32,961 bases of DNA from a bacterium (GCA_024639975.1 JAHEFX010000013.1:1-32961); one strand, 5' to 3'. Positions 17,599-24,099 are shown, counted from the stretch's first letter. Numbers and translations are program-made. The notes: generated by a model not told the origin, from the sequence alone.

Positions 17599-18578
17599 CC
17601 GGGAAGGCCCACCACGTAGTCACCTACCTGGTCGTCCCATTCGAGGGTGATGTGCCCGTGGTTCTTCGCCGCCTTGGCGAACTGCAGGAAGCCCCCGAAG
17701 CCGAAACGCTTCTCGGAGAACCCGGAGTCCGCTTTGCGGATCTGGTCCTTGAGCCCTGAGAGGTGGACCGCTCCGTTGCCGTAGTCGCCAACCGTCTTCG
17801 CCAGGAGCTCGAACGCCTCCGCCTCACCCCCGACACCCTCACTGGGAAGGGACAGGACCGGATCGCCCTTCGCAGGACCCTCGGCGCGCTCGACGACGCC
17901 CTCGTCTGCCAGGTGACGGATCAGCTCGCCGAACGAGCGGAAGCCGTACTCGGTCTCCGTGAACGTCGGGTCCTTCCGGACGATGATGCGCTTCAGTTGC
18001 GAGGCGAGCGGTGCTGCGTCGCCGGTTCGCTCCATCTCGCTGAGGGTGCGCGCCACGAGCTTCTCGAGCGAAGCCAGGTCACTCGGGTGCCGCTCCTCTT
18101 CGGTCCGGACCTCGAGGCCGCCCAGTCGCTCGTAGAACAGGAACTCGTCACACGCCGGTGGCAGCAGCCCGGAGGTGGTCTTCTCGACCCCGACGCCGAT
18201 GACCGTCTTGTCCAGCTCCCTGAGCTTGTGGACGACGGGGCTGAAGTCGGAGTCGCCCGTGCCGAGCACGAACGTGTCGATGTAGTCGCGGGAGAGGGCG
18301 AGCTCGACCGCGTCGACCGCCAGCTTGATGTCCGCGGCGTTCTTGCGACTCGCTCCCATGCGCTGGGGGATCTCGATCAGCTCGATGTGGTGGCGGGTCA
18401 GCTTCTTGCGGTCGTCGTCGAACAGCGTCCAATCGGCGTAGGCCTTCCGAACCACGACCCGGCCGCGCGAGGCGATGGCGTCGGCGATCGGGGCGTAGTC
18501 GAACGTGACCCCGAGGTCTTGGCGGGCACTGATGGCGAGGTTCTCGTAGTCGAGAAAGACGGCGATGCGAGGATCCAT
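17595..18578 (-). CDS. NYN-domain nuclease with two OST-HTH/LOTUS domains
   Basis: 327 aa. Residues 3-150 are a NYN/LabA-like PIN-fold domain with the acidic site Asp10 (FLDYEN), Asp83 and Asp89 (AADIKLAVDA), and Asp109 and Asp111 (GTGDSDFSPV). Two C-terminal OST-HTH/LOTUS-like domains follow: about 168-233 (QLKRIIVRKDPTFTETEYG, then FRSFGELIRHL) and about 253-323 (LKDQIRKADSGFSEKRFG, then FGGFLQFAKAA). LOTUS domains bind RNA, especially G-rich structures, so this should be an RNA-targeted endonuclease. This architecture is known in bacteria. TAGGCT six bases before ATG 18578 points to a leaderless mRNA. It is translationally coupled to an acetyltransferase gene. Confidence 0.88.
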   Translation of the reverse strand: MDPRIAVFLDYENLAISARQDLGVTFDYAPIADAIASRGRVVVRKAYADWTLFDDDRKKLTRHHIELIEIPQRMGASRKNAADIKLAVDAVELALSRDYIDTFVLGTGDSDFSPVVHKLRELDKTVIGVGVEKTTSGLLPPACDEFLFYERLGGLEVRTEEERHPSDLASLEKLVARTLSEMERTGDAAPLASQLKRIIVRKDPTFTETEYGFRSFGELIRHLADEGVVERAEGPAKGDPVLSLPSEGVGGEAEAFELLAKTVGDYGNGAVHLSGLKDQIRKADSGFSEKRFGFGGFLQFAKAAKNHGHITLEWDDQVGDYVVGLPG

Positions 18579-18584
18579 GTTGCG

Positions 18585-18590
18585 AGCCTA
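18585..18590 (-). promoter_or_regulatory. -10 element (TAGGCT) of the NYN-LOTUS gene
   Basis: TAGGCT on the minus strand is followed by CGCAAC and ATG 18578, leaderless spacing, with no Shine-Dalgarno sequence. Confidence 0.5.
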
Positions 18591-18661
18591 GGGGTTCCCC
18601 CCGGAAGCCCGTCATCCAGCGGGTCGGACGGTCGGCCGCCCGCCGATCGTCCCCCGGGAGG

Positions 18662-18883
18662 TCAGGCCTCGGGCTCTGCAGAGACCTTGTGGGCCCTCAG
18701 GTACTCGACGACCTCATCCCGGAAGAACCGGTAGGTCCGGCCGCCGGGCAACCGATAAGCGGGGATGCGACCCTCGCGCGCATACCGGCGAACCATCTGG
18801 ACATTCATACCGAGCAGCTCGCCCACCATGGCGGCGTCCATCACGGGCGGATAGTCGCCCAAGGAGTGCGGCTGGTCAGTCAC
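18662..18883 (-). CDS. BldC-like / excisionase-family winged HTH protein
   Basis: 73 aa. A MerR-type helix-turn-helix fills residues 15-45 (DAAMVGELLGMNVQMVRRYAREGR), followed by the wing IPAYRLPGGRTYRFFRDEVVEYL. The size and absence of an effector domain match BldC-type developmental regulators and phage excisionases. With no integrase nearby, the chromosomal BldC-like role is more likely. The start is GTG 18883; an internal ATG at residue 15 would cut into the domain. No clear ribosome-binding site is seen. It lies between a 52-aa membrane peptide and the NYN-LOTUS gene on the same strand. Confidence 0.82.
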   Translation of the reverse strand: MTDQPHSLGDYPPVMDAAMVGELLGMNVQMVRRYAREGRIPAYRLPGGRTYRFFRDEVVEYLRAHKVSAEPEA

Positions 18884-18906
18884 AGCTCGTCAACGTGGCG
18901 CCGGGT

Positions 18907-19065
18907 TCAGGACCCGAAGCCGAGCAATGTCGTCTCGACCCAACCGAGCGGGTCGTAGCCGGCGATCGTGAGAATCCAGACGACGAAGACGAGGGCTGCC
19001 GCGATGAGCAGCACATTGACGAGGACCCGCGTGGCCCCCCGTCCGGAGTCATCAGCGAAATACAT
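18907..19065 (-). CDS. 52-aa single-pass membrane peptide
   Basis: ATG 19065 is preceded by GGGAGGG three bases upstream, one of the best Shine-Dalgarno matches in the window, and the frame has strong G/C third positions. The product has a polar N-terminus (MYFADDSGRGATR), one hydrophobic helix (about residues 14-35) and an amphipathic end (GYDPLGWVETTLLGFGS). No family is recognised. It sits between mrp and the BldC-like gene on the same strand. It is easily missed because of its length. Confidence 0.75.
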   Translation of the reverse strand: MYFADDSGRGATRVLVNVLLIAAALVFVVWILTIAGYDPLGWVETTLLGFGS

Positions 19066-19128
19066 GTTCCCTCCCGCCAGAGCGGCTCAACGACACGATA
19101 CCGGCCGCAGGCCGAGACCGACAGGGGT

Positions 19129-20217
19129 TCAGCGGATTACCAAATCTGGATGAGTCCGTACCCGGGGCCTCAGGGAGGCCACGGACGCCGCCAACTCATC
19201 GAATGCGGCCTCGACTTCGGAGCCGGGAGCAGCCAGTGCCGCCGGGACTCCCTGGTCGGCACCTTCTCGTACCGCAGGCAGCAATGGGACCTGGCCGAGC
19301 AACGGAACCATGAGCTCGTCGGCGAGCGCCTTGCCCCCACCGGACCCGAAGATCTCGTACTCCTTGCCGTCGTCCCCGCGAAACCAGCTCATGTTCTCGA
19401 TGATGCCCATGACCTCCTGGTCGACCTCCTTGGCCATCAATGCCGCCCTGCGAGCGACTCGCTGGGCCGTCGGCTGGGGGGTGGTCACGACCAACATCTG
19501 GGCACGAGGCAGGAACTGGCTGAGCGAGATGGCGACATCGCCGGTCCCGGGTGGGGTGTCGACGAGCAGGTAGTCGACACCGTCCCAGAAGACGTCCTCG
19601 ATGAACTGCTCCATCGCCTTGTGGAGCATCGGACCGCGCCAGATCACGGCCTTTTCGTCACCGACGAAATAATCCATCGACATGACACGAACCCCATGGG
19701 AGACGGGGGGCACGATCGACTGGCCGATGAGTACCGGAGCCGGGGCAGTACCGAGCATCTTCGGGATGCTGAATCCCCAGACGTCGGCATCCATGACCCC
19801 GACGGAGTGCCCAGCCTTGGCCAGGGCAACGGCGAGGTTGGCCGTCACCGACGACTTGCCGACCCCGCCCTTGCCGGAAGCGATCGAGATCACTCGGGTC
19901 GCGGATCCCGGTGCGTTGACCCCGGGCTTGGCATCCAGGAGCGGCTGCATCATCGCTGCCTGCTCCTCCTCGCTCATCTCGACCACTTCCACGTTGAGGC
20001 TCTTCACGCCCTTGACGGCGGTGATGGCCTCCTCGACGTCGGACTGGAGCTTCGGGTCGTCCGGATGACCGATGAACGGCAGGGCGATCACCGCCTCGGC
20101 AGCTCCTCGCCTTTCGATCGAAACCTCTCGGACGAGGCCGAGCTCGGCAAGCGTGCGGCCGAGGATCGGGTAGGTCACGGATCCAATTGCGGAGCGGACG
20201 GCGTCGGAGTCAGCCAT
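19129..20217 (-). CDS. mrp: Mrp/NBP35-family Fe-S cluster carrier ATPase (ApbC-like)
   Basis: 362 aa. The N-terminal DUF59/FSCA domain (1-85) is followed by a MinD-type P-loop ATPase with the deviant Walker A SGKGGVGKSS (114-123), DADVWG and DTPPGTGD. Mrp proteins carry and transfer [4Fe-4S] clusters. The CPxC pair that bridges the cluster in many Mrp proteins is absent: the stretch after NMSWF reads RGDDGKEYEIFG. Some actinobacterial Mrp proteins also lack it. It is divergently transcribed from a SufR-like Fe-S-sensing regulator, a context that fits Fe-S cluster metabolism. The start at ATG 20217 has GAGG four bases upstream and a TATAGT -10 further back. Confidence 0.93.
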   Translation of the reverse strand: MADSDAVRSAIGSVTYPILGRTLAELGLVREVSIERRGAAEAVIALPFIGHPDDPKLQSDVEEAITAVKGVKSLNVEVVEMSEEEQAAMMQPLLDAKPGVNAPGSATRVISIASGKGGVGKSSVTANLAVALAKAGHSVGVMDADVWGFSIPKMLGTAPAPVLIGQSIVPPVSHGVRVMSMDYFVGDEKAVIWRGPMLHKAMEQFIEDVFWDGVDYLLVDTPPGTGDVAISLSQFLPRAQMLVVTTPQPTAQRVARRAALMAKEVDQEVMGIIENMSWFRGDDGKEYEIFGSGGGKALADELMVPLLGQVPLLPAVREGADQGVPAALAAPGSEVEAAFDELAASVASLRPRVRTHPDLVIR

Positions 20218-20246
20218 GGGGCCTCGAAGGTGGAGGGGGCTGCAGA

Positions 20247-20254
20247 ACTATATT
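20247..20254. promoter_or_regulatory. Overlapping divergent -10 elements between mrp and the SufR-like gene
   Basis: On the plus strand, TATATT (20249-20254) would start transcription about 10 bases before the regulator ATG 20271. On the minus strand, TATAGT (20252-20247) would start the mrp transcript about 22 bases before its ATG. The two hexamers overlap by four bases, so only one polymerase could open this site at a time, and one bound repressor could close both. Confidence 0.5.
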
Positions 20255-20270
20255 CCTGAGCGGTGGCCAC

Positions 20271-20978
20271 ATGAACCTCGACGCCTTCGACCAGACCCTC
20301 GGCAGCCTTGCTGCGAGCCTCGGTGACCCGACGCGCCGCGGGATCTACGTTGCCGTCCGAGAAGCGCACGAGCCGCAGACGGCCGGGAGCCTGGCCGAGC
20401 GCTTCGACATCCACCCCAACGTGGCCCGCCACCACCTCGACCGGCTCGTCGACGATGGCTACCTGGAGGTGACGGAGCGGGTCGCGAGCACCGGTGCCGG
20501 TCGGCCGGCCAAGGGGTTCCGCGCCACCGACAAGGCGATCGAGCTCTCCCTGACTCCCAAGCGCGAGGACCTCCTCATCGACCTGCTCCTCGAGCTGGCC
20601 GATCGCCTGGGCGGGGACGGCGTGTCGGACATGGCCCGACAGGTGGGCCAGTCCTACGGCAGGAAGATGGCGAGTGAGCTCGAGGGAGACCTGGCGGAGG
20701 CCGTCGTCCTGGCGGTGGCGGGCGCCATGGGAACCATGGGCTTCGTGAACGACGCCGATGCCGAGGCCGGCATCATCCTGACGAGCCAGTGCCCGTTCGG
20801 GGAGACGGCCAATCGACACCCCGAGATCGTCTGCTCATTGGACCAGGGCATCGTGGATGGACTCCTCGAGGTCCTCGACCCCGAATACCACTCGCTCGTC
20901 GTCCCCCACGCCAAGGGCGCGACCTGCGAGACCAAGGTGGGGATCACGGCCCCCGTGGCGTTCGCCGGCCGGGCCTAG
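20271..20978 (+). CDS. SufR-like winged-HTH regulator with C-terminal cysteine cluster
   Basis: 235 aa. An ArsR/DeoR-like winged helix occupies residues 10-90 (SLGDPTRRGIYVAVREA, AERFDIHPNVARHHLDRLVDDGYL, GAGRPAKGFRAT). The C-terminal sensor carries Cys174 (SQCPFGETANRHPEIVC), Cys188, Cys219 (ATCETKVG) and His183. This spacing, CPf...HPE.C...C, matches SufR-type repressors, which hold a [4Fe-4S] cluster and control suf operons in cyanobacteria and mycobacteria. No suf genes are in the window, but the gene diverges from mrp, an Fe-S carrier, through overlapping -10 elements. The inferred role is repression of mrp and of itself when clusters are sufficient. It ends in CTAG shared with the next gene's stop. 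Confidence 0.8.
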   Translation: MNLDAFDQTLGSLAASLGDPTRRGIYVAVREAHEPQTAGSLAERFDIHPNVARHHLDRLVDDGYLEVTERVASTGAGRPAKGFRATDKAIELSLTPKREDLLIDLLLELADRLGGDGVSDMARQVGQSYGRKMASELEGDLAEAVVLAVAGAMGTMGFVNDADAEAGIILTSQCPFGETANRHPEIVCSLDQGIVDGLLEVLDPEYHSLVVPHAKGATCETKVGITAPVAFAGRA

Positions 20979-21982
20979 GCCCGATCGACCGACCGGGCGT
21001 ACTCGACCTGGTCGATGAGGAAGCTGCCCATCCGGGTCAGCACCGCTCGGGTCCCTGCGTCGCCGACTTCGGCGATCGCGTCGTCGGCAACCTCCAAGCG
21101 ATGTGCGGCCTCGTCGAGTGCGGCGGCGACATGCCCGCCCTCCCGACAAACCGAGATCACGGCGTCGATCGTGGCCCGGTCGTAGGGCCGGGGTGACTCG
21201 AGCAGCTCCCGGACCTTCGCTCCGTCGGGGCCCTCGAGGGCATGGAGGACGGGCAGCGTGAACTTCCCCTCACCGATGTCCGAGCCGGCGGGCTTGCCCA
21301 GGTACTCGTCGGAGGCGACGAGGTCGAGGGCGTCATCGGCGATCTGGAAGACGACACCCAGCTCCCAGGCCCAGGTACTGACGGCCTCGACCACGTCGTC
21401 GGGGCAGTCGGCAGCCATGGCGCCCAGTCGCGCCGACGTGCGGATGAGCGAGGCGGTCTTGCCCTCGATCACCTTGTAGTAGGCGTCCGGTCCATGGTTC
21501 GTGTCGAAATCGAGCTGCAGCTCACGGGTCTGGCCCTCGACGAGCTCTGCATAGGTCGCTGCGAGCAGCCGGACCGACTCCTGGCCGAGGTAGGTGGCAG
21601 CCACCTCGGAGGCTCGGGCCATGAGGTAGTCACCGGCGAGGATCGCCACGGTGTTGTCCCAGTTCGCGTTCGCGGACGCCGAGCCGCGGCGAGCGTCGGC
21701 TTCATCGATCACGTCGTCGTGATAGAGCGAGCCGACATGGATCAGCTCCACGGCAACACCCGCTTCGACCGGTCGCCGATCCGCCGGCGTTCCCAGCTCG
21801 GCGGCCATCTGGGCCAGCAACGGGCGGAACCGCTTGCCGCCGGCGCGGAGGAGGTGCTGGGTGATCTCGGTGAGGAACTCGTCTTCCGACGACGACGCCT
21901 CTTGGAGTCGTGCCTCGACGGTGAGCATCCGCTGCCAGACGTCGGGGACGTCGACGATGTCGGTGACGGAGGGAGCCTGCAT
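20975..21982 (-). CDS. Long-chain trans-polyprenyl diphosphate synthase
   Basis: 335 aa of the all-alpha isoprenyl synthase fold. Motifs: GGKRFRP (48-54), the first Asp-rich motif HDDVIDEADARRG (88-100), GDYL, GKTASLIR, and the second Asp-rich motif QIADDALDL (213-221), followed by GSDIGEGKFTLP. No bulky aromatic sits at the chain-limiting -4/-5 positions before DDxxD (GSLYHDD), which fits a long product such as a menaquinone side chain. It is not the cis-type enzyme that makes undecaprenyl diphosphate. ATG 21982 has no Shine-Dalgarno sequence; TACCAT lies nine bases upstream, and a perfect 11-bp inverted repeat lies just beyond. Its stop overlaps that of the SufR-like gene as CTAG. Confidence 0.9.
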   Translation of the reverse strand: MQAPSVTDIVDVPDVWQRMLTVEARLQEASSSEDEFLTEITQHLLRAGGKRFRPLLAQMAAELGTPADRRPVEAGVAVELIHVGSLYHDDVIDEADARRGSASANANWDNTVAILAGDYLMARASEVAATYLGQESVRLLAATYAELVEGQTRELQLDFDTNHGPDAYYKVIEGKTASLIRTSARLGAMAADCPDDVVEAVSTWAWELGVVFQIADDALDLVASDEYLGKPAGSDIGEGKFTLPVLHALEGPDGAKVRELLESPRPYDRATIDAVISVCREGGHVAAALDEAAHRLEVADDAIAEVGDAGTRAVLTRMGSFLIDQVEYARSVDRA

Positions 21983-22000
21983 GGGCGTCCGATGGTACCG

Positions 22001-22026
22001 GTGGCTGGGAGTTGGCTCCCAGCCAC
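22001..22026. repeat. Perfect 11-bp inverted repeat before the polyprenyl synthase gene
   Basis: GTGGCTGGGAG-TTGG-CTCCCAGCCAC. It lies 18 bp before ATG 21982 and covers the stretch where the spacer and -35 of a TACCAT promoter (21992-21997) would be. It could be an operator, a 5'-UTR attenuator if transcription comes from upstream, or a terminator for the 51-aa ORF. No T-run follows on either strand. Confidence 0.75.
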
Positions 22027-22031
22027 GGCGA

Positions 22032-22052
22032 AGGCCCCGCCGGGCGGGGCCT
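22032..22052. terminator. GC-rich hairpin downstream of the 51-aa ORF
   Basis: AGGCCCCGC-CGG-GCGGGGCCT, a 9-bp all-paired stem with a three-base loop. It begins 23 bp after the stop of the 51-aa minus-strand ORF. There is no U-tract, which is common in actinobacterial terminators. It is only five bases from the next inverted repeat, giving a tandem pair. Confidence 0.55.
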
Positions 22053-22075
22053 CCAGAAGGCGGGGGCGTTGGGTG

Positions 22076-22231
22076 TCAGACGCCGATGCGCCGGGACAAG
22101 CTCTGTTCCATTTCGCGCTGGAAGCCGTACCCCGAGGACAGTCCGGTCTCCAGGAGGAAGAGGTGGGCCGGCATCGAGCCGCGGCGGCGACGGTCGTTGC
22201 GGTACCGGCTGATGGAGGTGCTGATCGACAT
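22076..22231 (-). CDS. 51-aa arginine-rich small ORF, unknown
   Basis: ATG 22231 opens a 51-codon frame with almost uniformly G/C third positions. The peptide starts MSISTSISRYRNDRRRRGSM, continues with a short hydrophobic patch (PAHLFLLETGLSSGYGF) and ends with a basic tail. No family is recognised. The support is positional: a perfect TGTGA-N6-TCACA box and TANNNT-like hexamers sit 30-50 bp upstream, and two strong hairpins follow the stop. A ribosome-binding site is weak (GGGAA, six bases before ATG). It may be a small basic protein or the leader of the polyprenyl synthase gene. Confidence 0.5.
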   Translation of the reverse strand: MSISTSISRYRNDRRRRGSMPAHLFLLETGLSSGYGFQREMEQSLSRRIGV

Positions 22232-22261
22232 GGTGGGGTTCCCGGGAGAAGAGTTCGAGTA

Positions 22262-22277
22262 TGTGAACACGGTCACA
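22262..22277. promoter_or_regulatory. Perfect CRP/GlxR-type box TGTGA-N6-TCACA
   Basis: TGTGAACACGGTCACA is a 10-of-10 match to the cAMP receptor protein consensus shared by E. coli CRP, mycobacterial CRP and corynebacterial GlxR. The centre lies 38 bp upstream of ATG 22231 on the minus strand. It overlaps a TATTGT hexamer (minus strand, 22280-22275), a position suited to repression. An AATAC-GGA-GTATT inverted repeat directly adjoins it (22277-22289). Confidence 0.7.
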
Positions 22278-22331
22278 ATACGGAGTATTCCCCCCGACCG
22301 GAAGTTCCCGAGGCCGATTCTCAGCGACTTC

Positions 22332-23087
22332 TCACAGAGCTCGGATGAACCGGGCCGTGAGCGCGAGCACCGCCGTCGTGCTGTCGAACATGGGGTGGTG
22401 ACCCGCTCCGTCGAGCAGCAGTCCCTCTGCGCGGGGCCCGACGGCGTCCACGATCCAGTCGACGTGCTCATCGACCGCGTACCGATCGTCTCCGCCTTGG
22501 AGCACGAGCGTCGGATACACCGAAGCGACCTTCGGCCGGATGTCCCAGGCGGCGAACTCCTCTGAGGTCCAGATCCGGAGCCACTCACCGAACACGGCGT
22601 CCGGGTCGTCGTGGTGGCGGGCGAGTCGCTCCCGCAGGTCTCCTTCGGCGTACCACACCGCCATTCGGTCCATCTCGGACATCTGCTCGACGACGACGTG
22701 ACCCGCCACCGAGATCACACCCCGAAGGCCCGGAGCCGGACTCAGCCCGGCATTCAGTAGGGCGATGGTCGCGCCGTCCGAGTGACCCCACAGGATGTGG
22801 GGTCCGACGGCCATGGCCGACAAGAGCTCGGGCACGGCCTCGACGGCTTCCGGCTCGTGGTAGTCGAAAGGCCAGGGGGTGGGACGGGACTCGGACCGGC
22901 CGTACCCCCAGCGCGACCACGCAACGACATCGCACCCGGTGGCCTCGGACAACTGCTGGGGGAACTCCCGCCACAGGCTGAGGCACCCGAGTCCTTCGTG
23001 GAGGAGCACGATGGTCGGGCCGTCGCCAGCGCCCTCGACCTGCAGCACCTCGACTTCGTGGCCCGCTATCTCCACCCGTTCGATCAT
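22332..23087 (-). CDS. Alpha/beta-hydrolase
   Basis: 251 aa. The oxyanion strand LLHEGLGCLSLW (28-39) comes first. The nucleophile elbow is WGHSDGATIAL with Ser103. The acid is probably Asp200 or Asp201 (LQGGDDRYA), and the base His230 (DGAGHHPMF). A lid region lies between about 130 and 180. The substrate is unknown; the fold covers esterases, lipases and C-C hydrolases. The start is ATG 23087, where TATCGT and seven bases precede it, indicating a leaderless mRNA. The longer frame running back under bpa has no homology. It is divergent from bpa with a 43-bp gap. Confidence 0.88.
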   Translation of the reverse strand: MIERVEIAGHEVEVLQVEGAGDGPTIVLLHEGLGCLSLWREFPQQLSEATGCDVVAWSRWGYGRSESRPTPWPFDYHEPEAVEAVPELLSAMAVGPHILWGHSDGATIALLNAGLSPAPGLRGVISVAGHVVVEQMSEMDRMAVWYAEGDLRERLARHHDDPDAVFGEWLRIWTSEEFAAWDIRPKVASVYPTLVLQGGDDRYAVDEHVDWIVDAVGPRAEGLLLDGAGHHPMFDSTTAVLALTARFIRAL

Positions 23088-23094
23088 CCCGCCG

Positions 23095-23123
23095 ACGATA
23101 CGCCCGGCGCCCCGGCATAGGGT
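23095..23123. promoter_or_regulatory. Interlocked divergent leaderless promoters (hydrolase / bpa)
   Basis: TATCGT on the minus strand (23100-23095) lies seven bases before the hydrolase ATG. TAGGGT on the plus strand (23118-23123) lies seven bases before the bpa ATG. The hexamers are separated by 17 bp, so each -10 falls exactly where the -35 of the opposite promoter would be. Confidence 0.55.
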
Positions 23124-23130
23124 TCTTGAC

Positions 23131-23604
23131 ATGCCCGACGAACTCCCCGCACCGCCCGCCGCCGTGGAGCCCCCACAGCCGGAAGGCGCCACCCCCGGAC
23201 CACCGGTCTCGGATCCGACGAAGCTGATCCGGATCGCGTCGATGACGCGAGCAGTCCTCGAGGAGCTCCGACGGGCCCCCACGGACCAGGAAGCCTGCCG
23301 GCGGATCCTGGAGATCCACCGCACGAGCCTCGACGAGCTTCGGGAGGTGCTGTCCGAGGACCTCCGTGAAGAGTTCGACGACATCTTCGCCCCGTTCGAG
23401 GGCGAGGCGACGGAGGCGAGCCTGCGAATCGCCAACGCCCAGCTGATCGGATGGCTCGAAGGGCTCTTCCACGGCATCCAGGCCACCATCGCCACCCAGC
23501 AGATGCTGGCCGCGAACCAGCTCACGGAGATCCGGAACCAGCCGTCACTGCCCGGAGCACCCGACGGGACCGAAACCGGCGAATACCCAGGGGTCTACCT
23601 TTGA
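23131..23604 (+). CDS. bpa: Bacterial proteasome activator Bpa
   Basis: 157 aa. A disordered Pro-rich N-terminus (1-28) is followed by a helical core (29-137) with DPTKLIRIASMTRAVLEELRRAP, CRRILEIHRTSLDELREVLSEDLREEF and GWLEGLFHGIQATIATQQMLAANQL, then a flexible tail ending GVYL. Bpa rings dock on the 20S proteasome through a C-terminal HbYX-type tail (GQYL in Mycobacterium) and admit unfolded proteins without ATP. Here Gln is Val, but the penultimate Tyr and final Leu are kept. This implies that the organism has a 20S proteasome elsewhere in its genome. The promoter suggests a leaderless mRNA. The stop overlaps the next start as TTGA. Confidence 0.92.
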   Translation: MPDELPAPPAAVEPPQPEGATPGPPVSDPTKLIRIASMTRAVLEELRRAPTDQEACRRILEIHRTSLDELREVLSEDLREEFDDIFAPFEGEATEASLRIANAQLIGWLEGLFHGIQATIATQQMLAANQLTEIRNQPSLPGAPDGTETGEYPGVYL

Positions 23605-24053
23605 GCCTCGAACGCATCGATTTCCTCGTCGGCGTGTGGCGGGGCGAGGGGCACGGCGACTACCCGACGATCGACTCGTTCAACTACAGCGAGGAGGTGA
23701 CGTTCGGGACGATCCCGACGAAGGACTTCGTCACCTACACCCAGCGGACCAAGGACGCAGACGGCCTACCGCTGCACACCGAGAGCGGGTACATCCGCTC
23801 CCCGGCTGGCGGCATCGCCGAGCTGGTCATCGCCCAGCCGACGGGCGTCGCCGAGATCCTGACCGGCGTCATCGAGGGAACGGCACTCGACCTGACTTCG
23901 ACGATGGTGGGCCTCACGCCCAGTGCGAAGACCATCCGGTCGACGGCGCGCCTCATCGAGGTGGACGGCGACGTCCTCCGGTACCGGATGTCCATGTCGG
24001 CGATGAACCAGCCCGAGCAGTTCCACCTGGAAGCCGAACTGCACCGGGTCTGA
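23601..24053 (+). CDS. Nitrobindin-like haem-binding beta-barrel protein
   Basis: 150 aa, small FABP-like barrel. The N-terminal GVWRGEGHGDYPTIDSF (11-27) is the nitrobindin/THAP4 signature. The C-terminal strand QFHLEAELHRV holds His142, at the place of the proximal haem ligand. Nitrobindins bind ferric haem and react with NO or scavenge peroxynitrite in mycobacteria and plants. The start is TTG 23601 in a TTGA overlap with the bpa stop, so expression is coupled to bpa. A link between a proteasome activator and nitrosative stress would make sense, since the mycobacterial proteasome protects against NO, but this is inference. Confidence 0.85.
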   Translation: MSLERIDFLVGVWRGEGHGDYPTIDSFNYSEEVTFGTIPTKDFVTYTQRTKDADGLPLHTESGYIRSPAGGIAELVIAQPTGVAEILTGVIEGTALDLTSTMVGLTPSAKTIRSTARLIEVDGDVLRYRMSMSAMNQPEQFHLEAELHRV

Positions 24054-24099
24054 AGACCAGGGCTGCCCTTTGGGGCATCGCTCCTCCGCTCCCATCGAC

